Assembly: GCA_020631815.1 (NCBI GenBank)
Contig: JACKGW010000007.1
Location: 124,001-188,000 of the forward strand
DNA from: Planctomycetota bacterium
Lineage (GTDB): Bacteria > Planctomycetota > PLA2 > JAEUHO01
Reading direction: 5' to 3'
Length of the DNA stretch: 64,000 bases
Position 1 is the first letter of the stretch; each line of letters opens with the position of its first letter. A model generated the notes under the pieces. The model had not been told where the DNA came from and did not search any database. It saw nothing but the letters and a program-made list of their open reading frames with translations. The position numbers and the translations under genes are program-made. Shown here piece after piece: positions 9,639-17,881 of this stretch.

Positions 9639-10031
9639 ATGAGCATGTCCCCCGAGCCCATCCACACCGAGCGAGCCCCCGCGGCCATCGGGCCCTACCG
9701 GCAGGCGGTGGCGTACGGCGATCTCGTCTTCACGGCGGGGCAGGTGGCGCTGGACCCGGCCACGGGCGAGATGGTGGGGGGTGGTGACGTCGGTCGAGAG
9801 ACGGAGCAGGTCTTGCGCAACCTGCGCGCCGTCTTGGAGGCGGCGGGCTCGCACATGGCGCGCGTACTCCGCTGCGAGGTCTATCTGGCCGACCTGTCCG
9901 ACTTCGCGCGCATGAACGAGGTCTACGGCCGCCACTTCGGCGACGCGCCGCCCGCCCGTGTCACCGTCGAGGTCGCCCGCCTGCCCAAGGACGCCCGCGT
10001 CGAGATCAGCGCCGTCGCCGCCCGCCGCTAG
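9639..10031 (+). CDS. ridA: RidA family (YjgF/YER057c/UK114) protein
   Basis: RidA proteins are small trimeric enzymes that hydrolyse reactive enamine/imine intermediates released by PLP enzymes. The 130 residues match the family length. Recognisable segments are AIGPYRQAV near the N-terminus, VFTAGQVALDP, and the C-terminal PPARVTVEVARLPKDARVEI, which holds the conserved Arg that binds substrate carboxylate. Residual uncertainty is whether it is true RidA or another subgroup. The gene lies 28 bases after the permease gene on the same strand and may share its transcript. Confidence 0.9.
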   Translation: MSMSPEPIHTERAPAAIGPYRQAVAYGDLVFTAGQVALDPATGEMVGGGDVGRETEQVLRNLRAVLEAAGSHMARVLRCEVYLADLSDFARMNEVYGRHFGDAPPARVTVEVARLPKDARVEISAVAARR

Positions 10032-10096
10032 GCGGAGGCAGGTAGGGCTTGTAGGCTCCGAGCGTCGGTTCGTCACCGACGCGGAGCCACGTCGCG

Positions 10097-10843
10097 ATGC
10101 CGCCTCCCCCCTCAGGCAGCCCCGCCCTGGACATCGTCCTCTTCGACATCGACGACACGCTGTACAGCACCACGGTGTTCAGCGAGCGTGCCCGTCGCGC
10201 CGCCATCCGGGCCATGATCGAGCGCGGCCTCCTCGTCGAGGAGGAAGAGGGCATGACCGAGCTCGGCGAGGTCGTGGCCGAGTTCTCCAGCAACTACGGC
10301 AACCACTTCGAGCGGCTCCTGGACCGCCTGGGGCCGGAGCGCTACCCCAAGCGCAACCCCGCCGTGCTCGTGGCCGCGGGCGTGGTGGCGTACCACAGCA
10401 CCAAGCGCGACGGCCTCGAGATGCTTCCCGACGTCCAGAGCGTGCTCCTGCGCCTCTACAGCGCCCGCGTGCGCCTGGGCGTCGTCTCGGCGGGGTTGCA
10501 CGTGAAGCAGGCCGAGAAGCTCGTCCGGCTGGACGCGGTCCAGTACTTCGACCCCACGGCCATCTTCTTCACGGACCAGATGGGGATCAGCAAGCCCAAC
10601 CCCAAGCTGTTCCTGAAGGCCTGCAAGGCCGCCGGCGTGCCGCCCGCCCGCGCGCTCTACGTGGGCGACCGCCCGACCCACGACGTGGCCCCTGCGGCCG
10701 CCGCGGGCCTCAAGACCGTGCTCTACACCGGCGCTTCCGGGAAGTACTGCGGCAAGGACGTCGACGTCCGCCCCGACCACGCCATGGCCGACATGCGCGA
10801 GCTGGTGCCCACTCTCCGACACACCTACTCCCTCGATGTGTAG
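10097..10843 (+). CDS. HAD superfamily hydrolase (subfamily IA)
   Basis: This is a cytoplasmic phosphatase of the haloacid dehalogenase fold. Motif I is FDIDDT, with nucleophile Asp17 and general acid Asp19. Motif II is the Ser of VVSAG, motif III the Lys of ISKPNPK and motif IV is GDRPTHD. A helical cap of about 80 residues lies between motifs I and II. The overall layout resembles the pyrimidine 5'-nucleotidase-like or TIGR02253 group, but the substrate cannot be told from sequence. It starts 65 bases after ridA. It is the last (+) gene before a long repeat-bearing gap. Confidence 0.88.
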   Translation: MPPPPSGSPALDIVLFDIDDTLYSTTVFSERARRAAIRAMIERGLLVEEEEGMTELGEVVAEFSSNYGNHFERLLDRLGPERYPKRNPAVLVAAGVVAYHSTKRDGLEMLPDVQSVLLRLYSARVRLGVVSAGLHVKQAEKLVRLDAVQYFDPTAIFFTDQMGISKPNPKLFLKACKAAGVPPARALYVGDRPTHDVAPAAAAGLKTVLYTGASGKYCGKDVDVRPDHAMADMRELVPTLRHTYSLDV

Positions 10844-10882
10844 GTTCGTTCGTTGCGTTGGGTGCGGGGGGGCGGCTCGTCA

Positions 10883-10907
10883 GATGCTCGGTCCCGCACC
10901 GCCATCG
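10883..10907 (+). repeat. 25-base dispersed repeat, copy 1
   Basis: The element begins GATGCTCGGTC and ends GCACCGCCATCG. The reverse complement of 62165-62189 matches it at 24 of 25 positions. In both places it lies in a gap beside a copy of the REP-like hairpin. Confidence 0.6.
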
Positions 10908-11086
10908 GCTCCTCGAGTGAACAGACCACGAGTCGTCGCCGATGGCGGCGCGCTACCGTCGCCCTGACGACCCGGATTGCGGAGTGAGTGGCCTGAGGCC
11001 CGCCGGCGTGCGTCGCTGGCAGCGCGAGACGGGACAACCGCGAAGGGGCTGGGGTGCTGCGCACCCCAGGGGAGCAGGCGCGCGGA

Positions 11087-11142
11087 GGTGTCTGATCCGG
11101 CGCAGCGGAGCTTCAGCGACGCGGGGCGCCGGGTCTGACACC
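11087..11142 (+). repeat. REP-like hairpin repeat, copy 1
   Basis: Outer arms GGTGTCTGATCCGGCGC and GCGCCGGGTCTGACACC pair over 17 bases with two mismatches. The spacer is about 22 bases. The whole 56-base element closely matches the reverse complement of 62106-62161. A third, more diverged copy lies 80 bases away in opposite orientation. Confidence 0.7.
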
Positions 11143-11224
11143 GCAGAGCGTCGTACGCCGACGGGCAGGCTTCGTTTCCGCCGCAAGCAGGGGATCGCTC
11201 GAGCTGCGCCCGCCTCTCGGCGGA

Positions 11225-11283
11225 GCCAGACCCCGCGCCCCGCGTTGCCGCTCGCGCGGCGCCGCTGCGCGGGATCAGGCACC
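11225..11283 (-). repeat. REP-like hairpin repeat, diverged copy 2
   Basis: Reads CCAGACCCCGCGCCCCGCG at its left end and GCGGGATCAGGCACC at its right end. It is the same element as 11087-11142 in opposite orientation, with a few changes and a slightly longer centre. Confidence 0.5.
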
Positions 11284-11292
11284 CGCCGCTCG

Positions 11293-11332
11293 CCAAAAAC
11301 GACGCGAGCGCAGCTTTGCAGCTGCGCTCGCG
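11293..11332 (-). terminator. Intrinsic terminator of the first secretin gene
   Basis: A perfect 13-base stem (11303-11315 with 11320-11332) closes a 4-base loop. On the (-) strand TCGTTTTT follows the stem. It lies 24 bases after the secretin stop codon. Confidence 0.85.
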
Positions 11333-11355
11333 GGAAACCCCGTGGGGGGGTGAGA

Positions 11356-14193
11356 TCAGCGAAGGCCCATCAGGGTGTCTTCCTGCTCGCGCAGGTCGGT
11401 GATGGTCGCCTTCACGATGATCATGAGGTGGCTGACCTCGTCGCTGCGGCCCTTGCGGCTGAACAGGAAGCTCAGCAGGGGCAGCTTGCCGAGGAACGGC
11501 GTCTCGCTGCTCTGGTCGACCGTGCGGATCTCCTTCAGGCCACCGATCAGGATCGTGCCCTGGTCCGGCAGGCGGACCGTGGTGCGAGCCTGCTGCAGGC
11601 GCAGCTCGGGGAGACCGATCGTGACCGGCGCGAACGACGAACCCAGGAAGGTCGTGAACGTGCCGATCGGGCGACGCAGGCGAGCAACTGTCGGCTGCAG
11701 CTCGAGCGTGATGTAGCGGCGGTCGTTGCTGACCGTCGGGCGCACGTCGAGCGTAAGGCCGTCCTGGATGATGCCCACGATCGGGTCCGCGATGAACGAG
11801 GTCTGGGCGACCTCGACGTCGAAGTCCTGGATGTAGGACACCTGGTTGACCATCGTCAGGTTGGCGCGCTGCGTGTTGTAGACGGTCACGATGGGGGCGG
11901 AGAGCGTGCGCGAGCTCAGCGACTTCTCCGTGGCGCGGATGATCATGCTGACCTGGCTGCCGTCGAGGTAGCCGAGCGTGAGGCTCGCACCACCGGTGGC
12001 CGACAGGACCGTGCCGAGCGGGTTGTCGAAGATGTTCTCCGTACGGACGCGGTAGTCACCCTGACGGCCGTCGTTGAAGAACGCGCCCGCCGAGGGGCTC
12101 AGAGCGGCTGCCGCCGCGCCACCCACGCCCGAGTTGTCGAAACCGGCCGACGCGTTGTCGTCCAGACCGTTGGTGACGTTGTCGAGGTTGACGAGGTCAC
12201 CCGGGGTGCGCTCACCGAGACCGCGGAAGTCCACGCCGATGTCGCGCAGGAAGTTCTCGCTGACCTCGAGGAAGCGCGACTCGACCGTCACGACGATGCC
12301 CGCGAAGCCGCGGAGGTCGTCGAGGAAGCGGGCGACCTGGGCCTGCACCTCGGGGGTGGCCTTGACGACCAGCGTGCGCTCGCCGTTGGCGTTGATGTCA
12401 CCCGTGCCCTCTTCCCAGAAGCTGGGAGCGACGGCGCCCTTGATGAGCTCGATCAGCTCGTCGGCCGAGCCGTACGGACGCACGGGCTCTTCCGCCTCGC
12501 TACCGAAGAGCGGCTGCTCCTCGTCGGAGACGTCATCGGGGCCCACGAGGCGAATCGTGGGGGGGATGAAGTTGGTGAGACCGGCAGTGAGGTCCGCCAC
12601 GGGGTGGATCTGCACGACGAGGTTCTGGGTCAAGTACTCCTTCTTCGTGAAGAGGATGACGTTGCCCTTGGTGGTCCAGACGACACCGTCGTCGCCGCCC
12701 TGTGCCTGCAGCATGTTGAGCACGGTGCTGAGCTGGGCGTCGTTGAGGACGAGGTTGTTGACCAGGCGGTCGTTGAGGTCGCCCTGGACGCGGCCGTCGA
12801 TGACGATGTTGAAGCCGGTCTGGACCTGCAGGGACTTGACGACCTGCGGGAAGTCCTGCTCCTGCACGTTGACGCTGACGGTCGTGCTCTCGACCTTCTG
12901 GCGCAGAGCGACGGCCTCGGGGTCTTCGACGACGTCACCGAAGGTCGGACGCGAGGAAGCGCGCACCTTCGTGATGCTGTCCCAGAAGGAGCGGCTGGGC
13001 CACTTGAGGATCTTGTCCTGGGGCACGCGCGTCATCTGGATGTCGTCGTACCACTCGCGGAACTTGATCTTCTCGTCGCGCAGGTACTGCAGCTGGCGCT
13101 TGTCGTGCATGGCGCGACGGGAGGCAAGCTGGAGCTCGCGGGCCTTCGTGTTGTCGGGCTGGGCCTCGAGGATCTGCTCGGCGTAGGAGGCGGCCAGGTC
13201 GAACTGGTTGCGCTCGTAGGCCTCGATGCCGGCGCCCATCCACTTGGCGAGGCGCTCCATCTCCTGGATGAGGCGCTGCTCTTCCTCGCGGGCGAGCTCG
13301 GTCAGGCCCTCTTCCATGGCCTCGCGGCGACGGACCTTGATGGCGTCGTTCTGCAGGGTGCGCGCCTGGCGCAGGCCGTCCTCGGCCTCCTTGCGGATGT
13401 TGCCCCAGTCCACCTGGTAGGGGGACGTGTTGATGATGAACAGGGCGTCCTCGAACGCCTCGATGGCGCTGTCGAACCGGTCGTTGTCCAGGTGCATGCG
13501 GCCCTGACCGGTGAGCTTGGCGGCCTTCGTGCGCTGCTCGTCGATGCGGATCTTGGTGAGCAACGCGCGCTCATCGGCGTACGTGCCGGCCGTCGCGCCA
13601 CGGTGACCGAGCGCGGCCTGCGTCTCACGCAGCATCTGGCGGGCGTCGGCGTTGGTCGGATCCAGGTCGAGCACGTCGTTGAGCGTGGCCTGCGCCGCGG
13701 CGAAGTCGCCACCGCGCATCTGGCCGCGCGCCGTCTCGAGCTTCTGACCGACGAGGAAGCGGCGACGATCGGCAACCACGGCCTCGCGCATCTCGACGGG
13801 AGCGGGCTCGCCGGGGAGGGCCTCTTCGACGACGTCAACGGCGTCTTCGACGGCTTCCTCGACCTCTTCCACGATCTCGTCGGCGGCGGGGGCGTCGTCG
13901 TCCTCCGGCATCGCGAAGCCGGGCTCGGGGAAGCCCGCGATCACCGGGTTGGTGATGGACGCGCTGATGTGCGACGGGACGTAGACCATCCCGGCTGCAC
14001 GAACAGCGGTCGGCTCGACGACGGCGTTCACCGGACCTGCGGGCGGCAAGTCATCGGATGCACTTCCGCTCAAACCAGTGCCGCTCAAGGCACTGCCGAA
14101 CGCTCCGGTGTTCGCGACCACGCTGCCGTGGCAGGCGGTAAGCGCCAACGCGGCGACCGCTGCGACTCCAAGAAGGCCATGCACGCGCTTCAT
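11356..14193 (-). CDS. Secretin with TPR-like N-terminal region, lipoprotein (first of two paralogues)
   Basis: Secretins form the outer-membrane gate of type II secretion and type IV pilus systems. The ATG at 14193 is chosen because GAGGAG lies upstream and it opens a lipoprotein signal with lipobox LTAC around residue 21. An Asp/Glu/Val-rich linker follows. Next come TPR-like helices (for example DLDPTNADARQML) to about residue 360, an STN/N-type domain from about 425 (TGFNIVIDGRVQGDL), a ring-building domain, and the secretin core from about 630 (FLEVSENFLRDIGVDFRGL) to GLTLDVRPTVSNDRRYITLE near 810-830. At 945 residues it is much longer than PilQ or GspD because of the TPR part. The paralogue is at 25380-28589. 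Which apparatus each serves is inferred only from the pseudopilin genes nearby. Confidence 0.88.
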   Translation of the reverse strand: MKRVHGLLGVAAVAALALTACHGSVVANTGAFGSALSGTGLSGSASDDLPPAGPVNAVVEPTAVRAAGMVYVPSHISASITNPVIAGFPEPGFAMPEDDDAPAADEIVEEVEEAVEDAVDVVEEALPGEPAPVEMREAVVADRRRFLVGQKLETARGQMRGGDFAAAQATLNDVLDLDPTNADARQMLRETQAALGHRGATAGTYADERALLTKIRIDEQRTKAAKLTGQGRMHLDNDRFDSAIEAFEDALFIINTSPYQVDWGNIRKEAEDGLRQARTLQNDAIKVRRREAMEEGLTELAREEEQRLIQEMERLAKWMGAGIEAYERNQFDLAASYAEQILEAQPDNTKARELQLASRRAMHDKRQLQYLRDEKIKFREWYDDIQMTRVPQDKILKWPSRSFWDSITKVRASSRPTFGDVVEDPEAVALRQKVESTTVSVNVQEQDFPQVVKSLQVQTGFNIVIDGRVQGDLNDRLVNNLVLNDAQLSTVLNMLQAQGGDDGVVWTTKGNVILFTKKEYLTQNLVVQIHPVADLTAGLTNFIPPTIRLVGPDDVSDEEQPLFGSEAEEPVRPYGSADELIELIKGAVAPSFWEEGTGDINANGERTLVVKATPEVQAQVARFLDDLRGFAGIVVTVESRFLEVSENFLRDIGVDFRGLGERTPGDLVNLDNVTNGLDDNASAGFDNSGVGGAAAAALSPSAGAFFNDGRQGDYRVRTENIFDNPLGTVLSATGGASLTLGYLDGSQVSMIIRATEKSLSSRTLSAPIVTVYNTQRANLTMVNQVSYIQDFDVEVAQTSFIADPIVGIIQDGLTLDVRPTVSNDRRYITLELQPTVARLRRPIGTFTTFLGSSFAPVTIGLPELRLQQARTTVRLPDQGTILIGGLKEIRTVDQSSETPFLGKLPLLSFLFSRKGRSDEVSHLMIIVKATITDLREQEDTLMGLR

Positions 14194-14532
14194 GGACGAC
14201 TCGCTCCTCTCGAGGAACCGCTGCGCACGTCGTGCGGACGGTTCCGAACTGCCTCTCTGCCTCGCTCGGACCTGACCCGAGGGACGGGTCCGAGTGCCTG
14301 TCGAAGGGGCCGTCAAAGGCCCACGGCGTGCTCCCACACGCGCGCGAACCCGGCCGTGAAGCGGCATGCCGCCCACGGCCGACGGAACTTCCGTGGCGGA
14401 CCCGCTCCCGATCGGGATCGGGCCCCCTCCCTACGGGCGTCCAAGACACTCGGAGGCGGTCATCGCCGTGTCATCGGAACGCGGCGGAGCCTCGATTTCC
14501 AAGCCTCGCCGGGCCCCTGCGTCCGGCCGCTG
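14194..14532. promoter_or_regulatory. Gap and leader region upstream of the first secretin gene
   Basis: This 339-base stretch between the sulfatase-like stop and the secretin start (both on the minus strand) has no convincing gene. It must hold the secretin promoter unless transcription reads through from the sulfatase-like gene. I could not identify -35/-10 or -24/-12 boxes with confidence. A strong dyad at 14214-14245 lies just upstream of the start. Confidence 0.4.
14214..14245. promoter_or_regulatory. Nested dyad 20 bases upstream of the secretin start
   Basis: GGAACCG (14214-14220) and CGGTTCC (14239-14245) are perfect inverted arms. Inside them CGCACG and CGTGCG form a second inverted pair about a single T. 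It could be an operator or an RNA hairpin in the secretin leader. Confidence 0.4.
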
Positions 14533-16374
14533 TCACCGTTCTGCAGCGGCGCCGCAGGCGCGCTCGAGCAGGCGCTGCTCGGAGGGGCGGTGGCAGGCCT
14601 CGCGAGCCCTGGCACAGGCCTCCTCGCGGGCCCGGAGCGCCTCGTCACCGGGCACGTCCGCGAGGAGCCCGGCTCGCAGCAGGTGCAGCCGGCAGTCCTC
14701 GTGGCCGAGGGCGGCCTCGAGTCGATCGAGCAGGGCCAGGCCCGCGCGCGCGCCCGCTTCGAGGCCACCGGCCACCCGGGCCCGGCCGGCCTCGGAGTCC
14801 ACGGCCACCAAGATGGTGCCGACCCCACCCCGGCCGAGGCGGAGCGCCGCGAGGGCCGCCTCCCGAGATGCCTCCCAAAGACCCTCGTCGTCGCCCCGCG
14901 AACGCGCCAGGGTGGCCAAGATCCGGGCTCTCAAGAAGGGGATCTCCGGGTTGCGATCGTCCTGGGTGGCCAGCCTCGAGAGCTCGGCCAGTCCGCCACG
15001 AAGCGCCTCGGTCGTTGCCCGCGGGCTGGCGGTGGCGCCCTTCACCGCATCCAAGCGATCGTGGTTGGCGATCCGCTCGTAGGGATCGGGGAGCTGGGCA
15101 TTGGCCTCCGGAGCCAAGAAGCTTGCGGCTCCGCCGTCGCCCCCGTAGTAGCCCGGAGCTGATCCACCCGAGCGCGCGGACCCGTCATCCATACCCTTGT
15201 ATCGTGCAATGATCGCAGCTGCCTCGGTGCTCGCGTGAGCGAGGGGAGCGGCTGTCGAGGAGGTGCCGGCCGCCCGCGCGACGCCGTGCCACCGTGAGGC
15301 TCCCGCCTCGATCTGGAGGCCGTCGGCATCGGCGAGGCCGGCGAGCTGCGCCCAGCCGTAGAGCTGGTGCGCATACAGGCTCTCGCTCACGAGTCGCCCG
15401 GCCGGTGGCGGGGCACCTCGCACGTCGTGGCCGTGAAATGGCGTCGACGGTGCGGGCCAGTCGATGGCTGCGAGGCGGGCGAGCGTGGGGGCCACGTCCT
15501 CGAGGCGCACCTCGCGGTCGTCGAGGCCCGCTGCCACGCCTGGTGCGCGCAGGAGGAACGGCACCTCGAGTGTCGCGTCCGACAGCAGCAGCCCGTGACT
15601 GCTCTCGCCGAGCTCGCCGAGGGCCTCGCCGTGATCTGCGACCAGCAGGACGACCGCATCGCCGCGGCCTCGCGCTTGGAGGCCGTCGAGCAGGGAGCCG
15701 ATGATGCGATCGACGTGCGCCACGCCGCCGAGGTACGTGCCGTCCTCTGCGTAGGGCGCGTGCGGCTCGAAGAGGTGGACCCAGAGAAACGCCTTGCCGC
15801 CTTCCGGCAGCCGGCCCACCCAGTCGAGCGCCCGATCGACGGTGCGCTCGCCCGCCCGCTCGCGAACGCTGTAGCCCGCAGGGTCGTCGAGCCCTTCGTC
15901 GTCGTACGTGTCGAAACCCTGGTCCAGCCCGTAGGCCTTGGCCAGCACGGCGGCGCTCACGAACGCGCCCGTGTGCCAGCCCGTGGCCTGCAACCTCTCC
16001 GCCAGCAGGGGGAAGGCCCGCTCGCCTGCCGCGGGGATCGGTGCGGCTGCGTTGGTGCGCACGCCCGTGAGCGGCGGCGGTGTGCCCGTGAGCATGCACG
16101 TGTGCGACGGAAGCGTCAGCGGGACCGGGGCGCGCGCGTTCGTGAAGCGCACGGCTTGGGCGGCGAGCGCGTCGATGCGTGGCGTCACGCGGGGCGCCGC
16201 CCCCTCGGTGTACGAGCCGACGTGCCGTCGCCCCAACGTGTCGGGCGTCAGCAGCACGATCGTGCGCACGCCGTCTGCGGAAGCGTCAGGATCGCCGCAG
16301 CCCGACCCGAGCAAGAGGCCCACGGCGAACACCAGCCCGGCGCCCACCGACAGGAGGAAGCGTGCCCTGCGCAT
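14533..16374 (-). CDS. Sulfatase-fold (alkaline phosphatase superfamily) lipoprotein
   Basis: This is a predicted surface or periplasmic lipoprotein: a signal peptide ends in lipobox GSGC near residue 26. The sulfatase/alkaline-phosphatase-like domain shows a DTLGRRHVGSY metal-site segment, LTLPSHTCMLTG at the nucleophile site, WVHLFEPHAPY and the metal motif VADHGEALGE. The nucleophile position is Thr, not the Cys or Ser that is converted to formylglycine in true sulfatases, so a phosphatase or transferase activity is as likely. After about residue 400 the protein becomes Ala-rich and helical, probably TPR-like. It follows the third ExbD gene by 80 bases on the same strand. Confidence 0.82.
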   Translation of the reverse strand: MRRARFLLSVGAGLVFAVGLLLGSGCGDPDASADGVRTIVLLTPDTLGRRHVGSYTEGAAPRVTPRIDALAAQAVRFTNARAPVPLTLPSHTCMLTGTPPPLTGVRTNAAAPIPAAGERAFPLLAERLQATGWHTGAFVSAAVLAKAYGLDQGFDTYDDEGLDDPAGYSVRERAGERTVDRALDWVGRLPEGGKAFLWVHLFEPHAPYAEDGTYLGGVAHVDRIIGSLLDGLQARGRGDAVVLLVADHGEALGELGESSHGLLLSDATLEVPFLLRAPGVAAGLDDREVRLEDVAPTLARLAAIDWPAPSTPFHGHDVRGAPPPAGRLVSESLYAHQLYGWAQLAGLADADGLQIEAGASRWHGVARAAGTSSTAAPLAHASTEAAAIIARYKGMDDGSARSGGSAPGYYGGDGGAASFLAPEANAQLPDPYERIANHDRLDAVKGATASPRATTEALRGGLAELSRLATQDDRNPEIPFLRARILATLARSRGDDEGLWEASREAALAALRLGRGGVGTILVAVDSEAGRARVAGGLEAGARAGLALLDRLEAALGHEDCRLHLLRAGLLADVPGDEALRAREEACARAREACHRPSEQRLLERACGAAAER

Positions 16375-16454
16375 GGCCCCACGGTACGCCCGCGGGTGCG
16401 CACGCGCGTGGATCGGCCCGTGGCGCCGGCGACGCCACGGGCCGCGGACCGGCG

Positions 16455-17051
16455 TCAGCGCATGGCGCCGCCGGCCAGGGGTGACAAGGCTCCCTCGAAG
16501 CGCACGTCGTGGAAGCCCGCTTGGAGCAGCACGTCCAGGATGCGCATCACGTCGCCGTGGGGGACGTAGCCGCCGCTAGGCGGTGGGGCCACGATCTCGG
16601 CCAGCAGCTTGGAACGGTCGGGGGAGGCCGCGGCTCGCCCGCGTACCGCCACGCCGAGCTGGGCCAGCACGGCGTCGAAGACGTTCCTGCGCTCGACGGA
16701 CTCCTCCGCATACGAGCTCCAGCCTGTCGGCAGGTGCAGCTCGTGGGAGCTGTCCACGCGGATCACGGTGAGCTGGGTCTCGGGCGGTCCGTCCAGGCCG
16801 CGGCGGAACACCTTCAGCTTGAGCTTCTCGGAGTCCGGCGGCGTTACCGCGATCGTGTCGATGCCCTCCGTCTTGGGCAGGGTGGAGTCGATCTGGCGAT
16901 CGATCTCCTTGAACTTGAGCTGCAGCATGAAGAACACGATCAGCTGGAACACGATGTCGATCATCGGGGTCATGTTGAGCTCGAGGTCACCGTCATCGGT
17001 GCGACCTCCGGGACCTGCCCGGAGGGCAGCGTCCTTCGATACGAGAGCCAT
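16455..17051 (-). CDS. ExbD/TolR-family biopolymer transport protein (third ExbD)
   Basis: ExbD proteins have one N-terminal membrane helix and a periplasmic domain. With ExbB they turn the proton gradient into mechanical work. The ATG at 17051 follows GGAAGGA; upstream sequence in the same frame lacks an ExbD-like pattern. The helix carries the proton-path Asp in MTPMIDIVFQLIVFF. The periplasmic part ends with IVAPPPSGGYVPHGDVMRIL. It closely resembles the ExbD at 17297-17881 in both regions, which suggests a local duplication. A strong terminator at 17235-17264 separates it from the ExbB operon, so it probably has its own promoter and may share a transcript with the sulfatase-fold gene downstream. 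Confidence 0.88.
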   Translation of the reverse strand: MALVSKDAALRAGPGGRTDDGDLELNMTPMIDIVFQLIVFFMLQLKFKEIDRQIDSTLPKTEGIDTIAVTPPDSEKLKLKVFRRGLDGPPETQLTVIRVDSSHELHLPTGWSSYAEESVERRNVFDAVLAQLGVAVRGRAAASPDRSKLLAEIVAPPPSGGYVPHGDVMRILDVLLQAGFHDVRFEGALSPLAGGAMR

Positions 17052-17234
17052 GGTCGTCCTTCCGGGTCGGAACAGGACCACGTCTGCCGGCCGGTGGGAC
17101 CGAAGCCGAGCAGGGCGTCGCGGGGCTCGAACGGGGTGCGCTCGCGACGGCCCCAGTCTACTGCTGGGTGTCATCACGGACCAGCGACCTCTTGCGCGGC
17201 TCAGGGCCAGGCCGGCGGCGTGGCAAAACGCAAG

Positions 17235-17264
17235 CGGCCCCCGGCGAAGCATCGCCGGGGGCCG
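17235..17264 (-). terminator. Intrinsic terminator after the ExbB-ExbD-ExbD operon
   Basis: A perfect 13-base stem (17235-17247 with 17252-17264) has a 4-base loop. On the (-) strand CTTGCGTTTTG follows. It lies 32 bases after the stop of the second ExbD gene and 180 bases before the third ExbD start. Confidence 0.8.
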
Positions 17265-17296
17265 TCAGGTCGCGCGGTTCGCGAGACGCCGGGAGG

Positions 17297-17881
17297 TTAG
17301 CCCTCGCCGCCACCCATGGCGGCGGCCCGCTCTGCGTTGGTGAGCGGCGCGGCAGCGCCCTCGAAGACCACGTCGGTGAGGCCAGTAACCAGGAACACGT
17401 CGAGCATGCGCATGATGTCACCGTGGGGGACGAAGCCACCCTTGGGCGGCGGCGCCACGATCTCGCCCTTGACGAGGCTCTTGTCCGGCTGCGCGTTCCA
17501 CTTGGACTTCACGACGGCCTCGATCTTGGCGATCGTCGCGTCGTACTCGTTCTGGCGGTCCTTGGGCTCGTCGTTGTAGCCCTTCCAGGCCTTCGGCAGC
17601 TGGAACTCGTGCGTGTTGTCGATCTTGACGAGCGTGTACTGCTCGGTCTCGGCCTTGTCGAACTCGCGACGGAAGACCTTGATCTTGATCTTCTGGAAGT
17701 CCGGCGGCTGCGTCGGGGTGGCGGCCAAGCCGCGATCCTTCGGCAGGTTGCTGTCGATCTGGCGATCGATCTCCTTGAACTTGAGCTGGAGCATGAAGAA
17801 GATGATGAGCTGGAACACGATGTCGATCATCGGCGTCATGTTCATCTCGGTGTCTTCGGCCTTGGGGACTTGCACAGCCAT
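17297..17881 (-). CDS. ExbD/TolR-family biopolymer transport protein (second ExbD)
   Basis: A 194-residue ExbD protein. The ATG at 17881 overlaps the stop of the first ExbD gene (ATGA), so the two are translationally coupled. The membrane helix includes MTPMIDIVFQLIIFF with the conserved Asp, followed by LKFKEIDRQIDSNLPK. The periplasmic domain ends with IVAPPPKGGFVPHGDIMRML. The sequence is clearly paralogous to the third ExbD (16455-17051) and more distant from the first. It would sit in the inner membrane with the ExbB encoded upstream in the same operon. Confidence 0.9.
   Translation of the reverse strand: MAVQVPKAEDTEMNMTPMIDIVFQLIIFFMLQLKFKEIDRQIDSNLPKDRGLAATPTQPPDFQKIKIKVFRREFDKAETEQYTLVKIDNTHEFQLPKAWKGYNDEPKDRQNEYDATIAKIEAVVKSKWNAQPDKSLVKGEIVAPPPKGGFVPHGDIMRMLDVFLVTGLTDVVFEGAAAPLTNAERAAAMGGGEG

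Larger units (their letters stand above)
10844..11302. other. Gene-free region with dispersed repeats
   Basis: No plausible gene is seen between the HAD gene and the terminator of the first secretin gene. The region holds a copy of a 25-base repeat (10883-10907), a short perfect hairpin (11051-11067, arms GGGGTGC/GCACCCC), and two copies of a roughly 57-base REP-like hairpin (11087-11142 and 11225-11283). The two neighbouring genes converge here. Confidence 0.6.

Noticed and set aside
10942..15162. A 1406-codon open frame on the (+) strand opposite the first secretin
   Set aside because: It is a GC-driven shadow frame. The (-) strand has a full secretin with signal peptide, domains and terminator, and the (+) product has no recognisable pattern.
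17052..17252. Longer N-terminus for the third ExbD (start at 17252)
   Set aside because: It would run through the terminator hairpin and adds Arg/Pro-rich sequence unlike any ExbD; the ATG at 17051 has a good ribosome-binding site.
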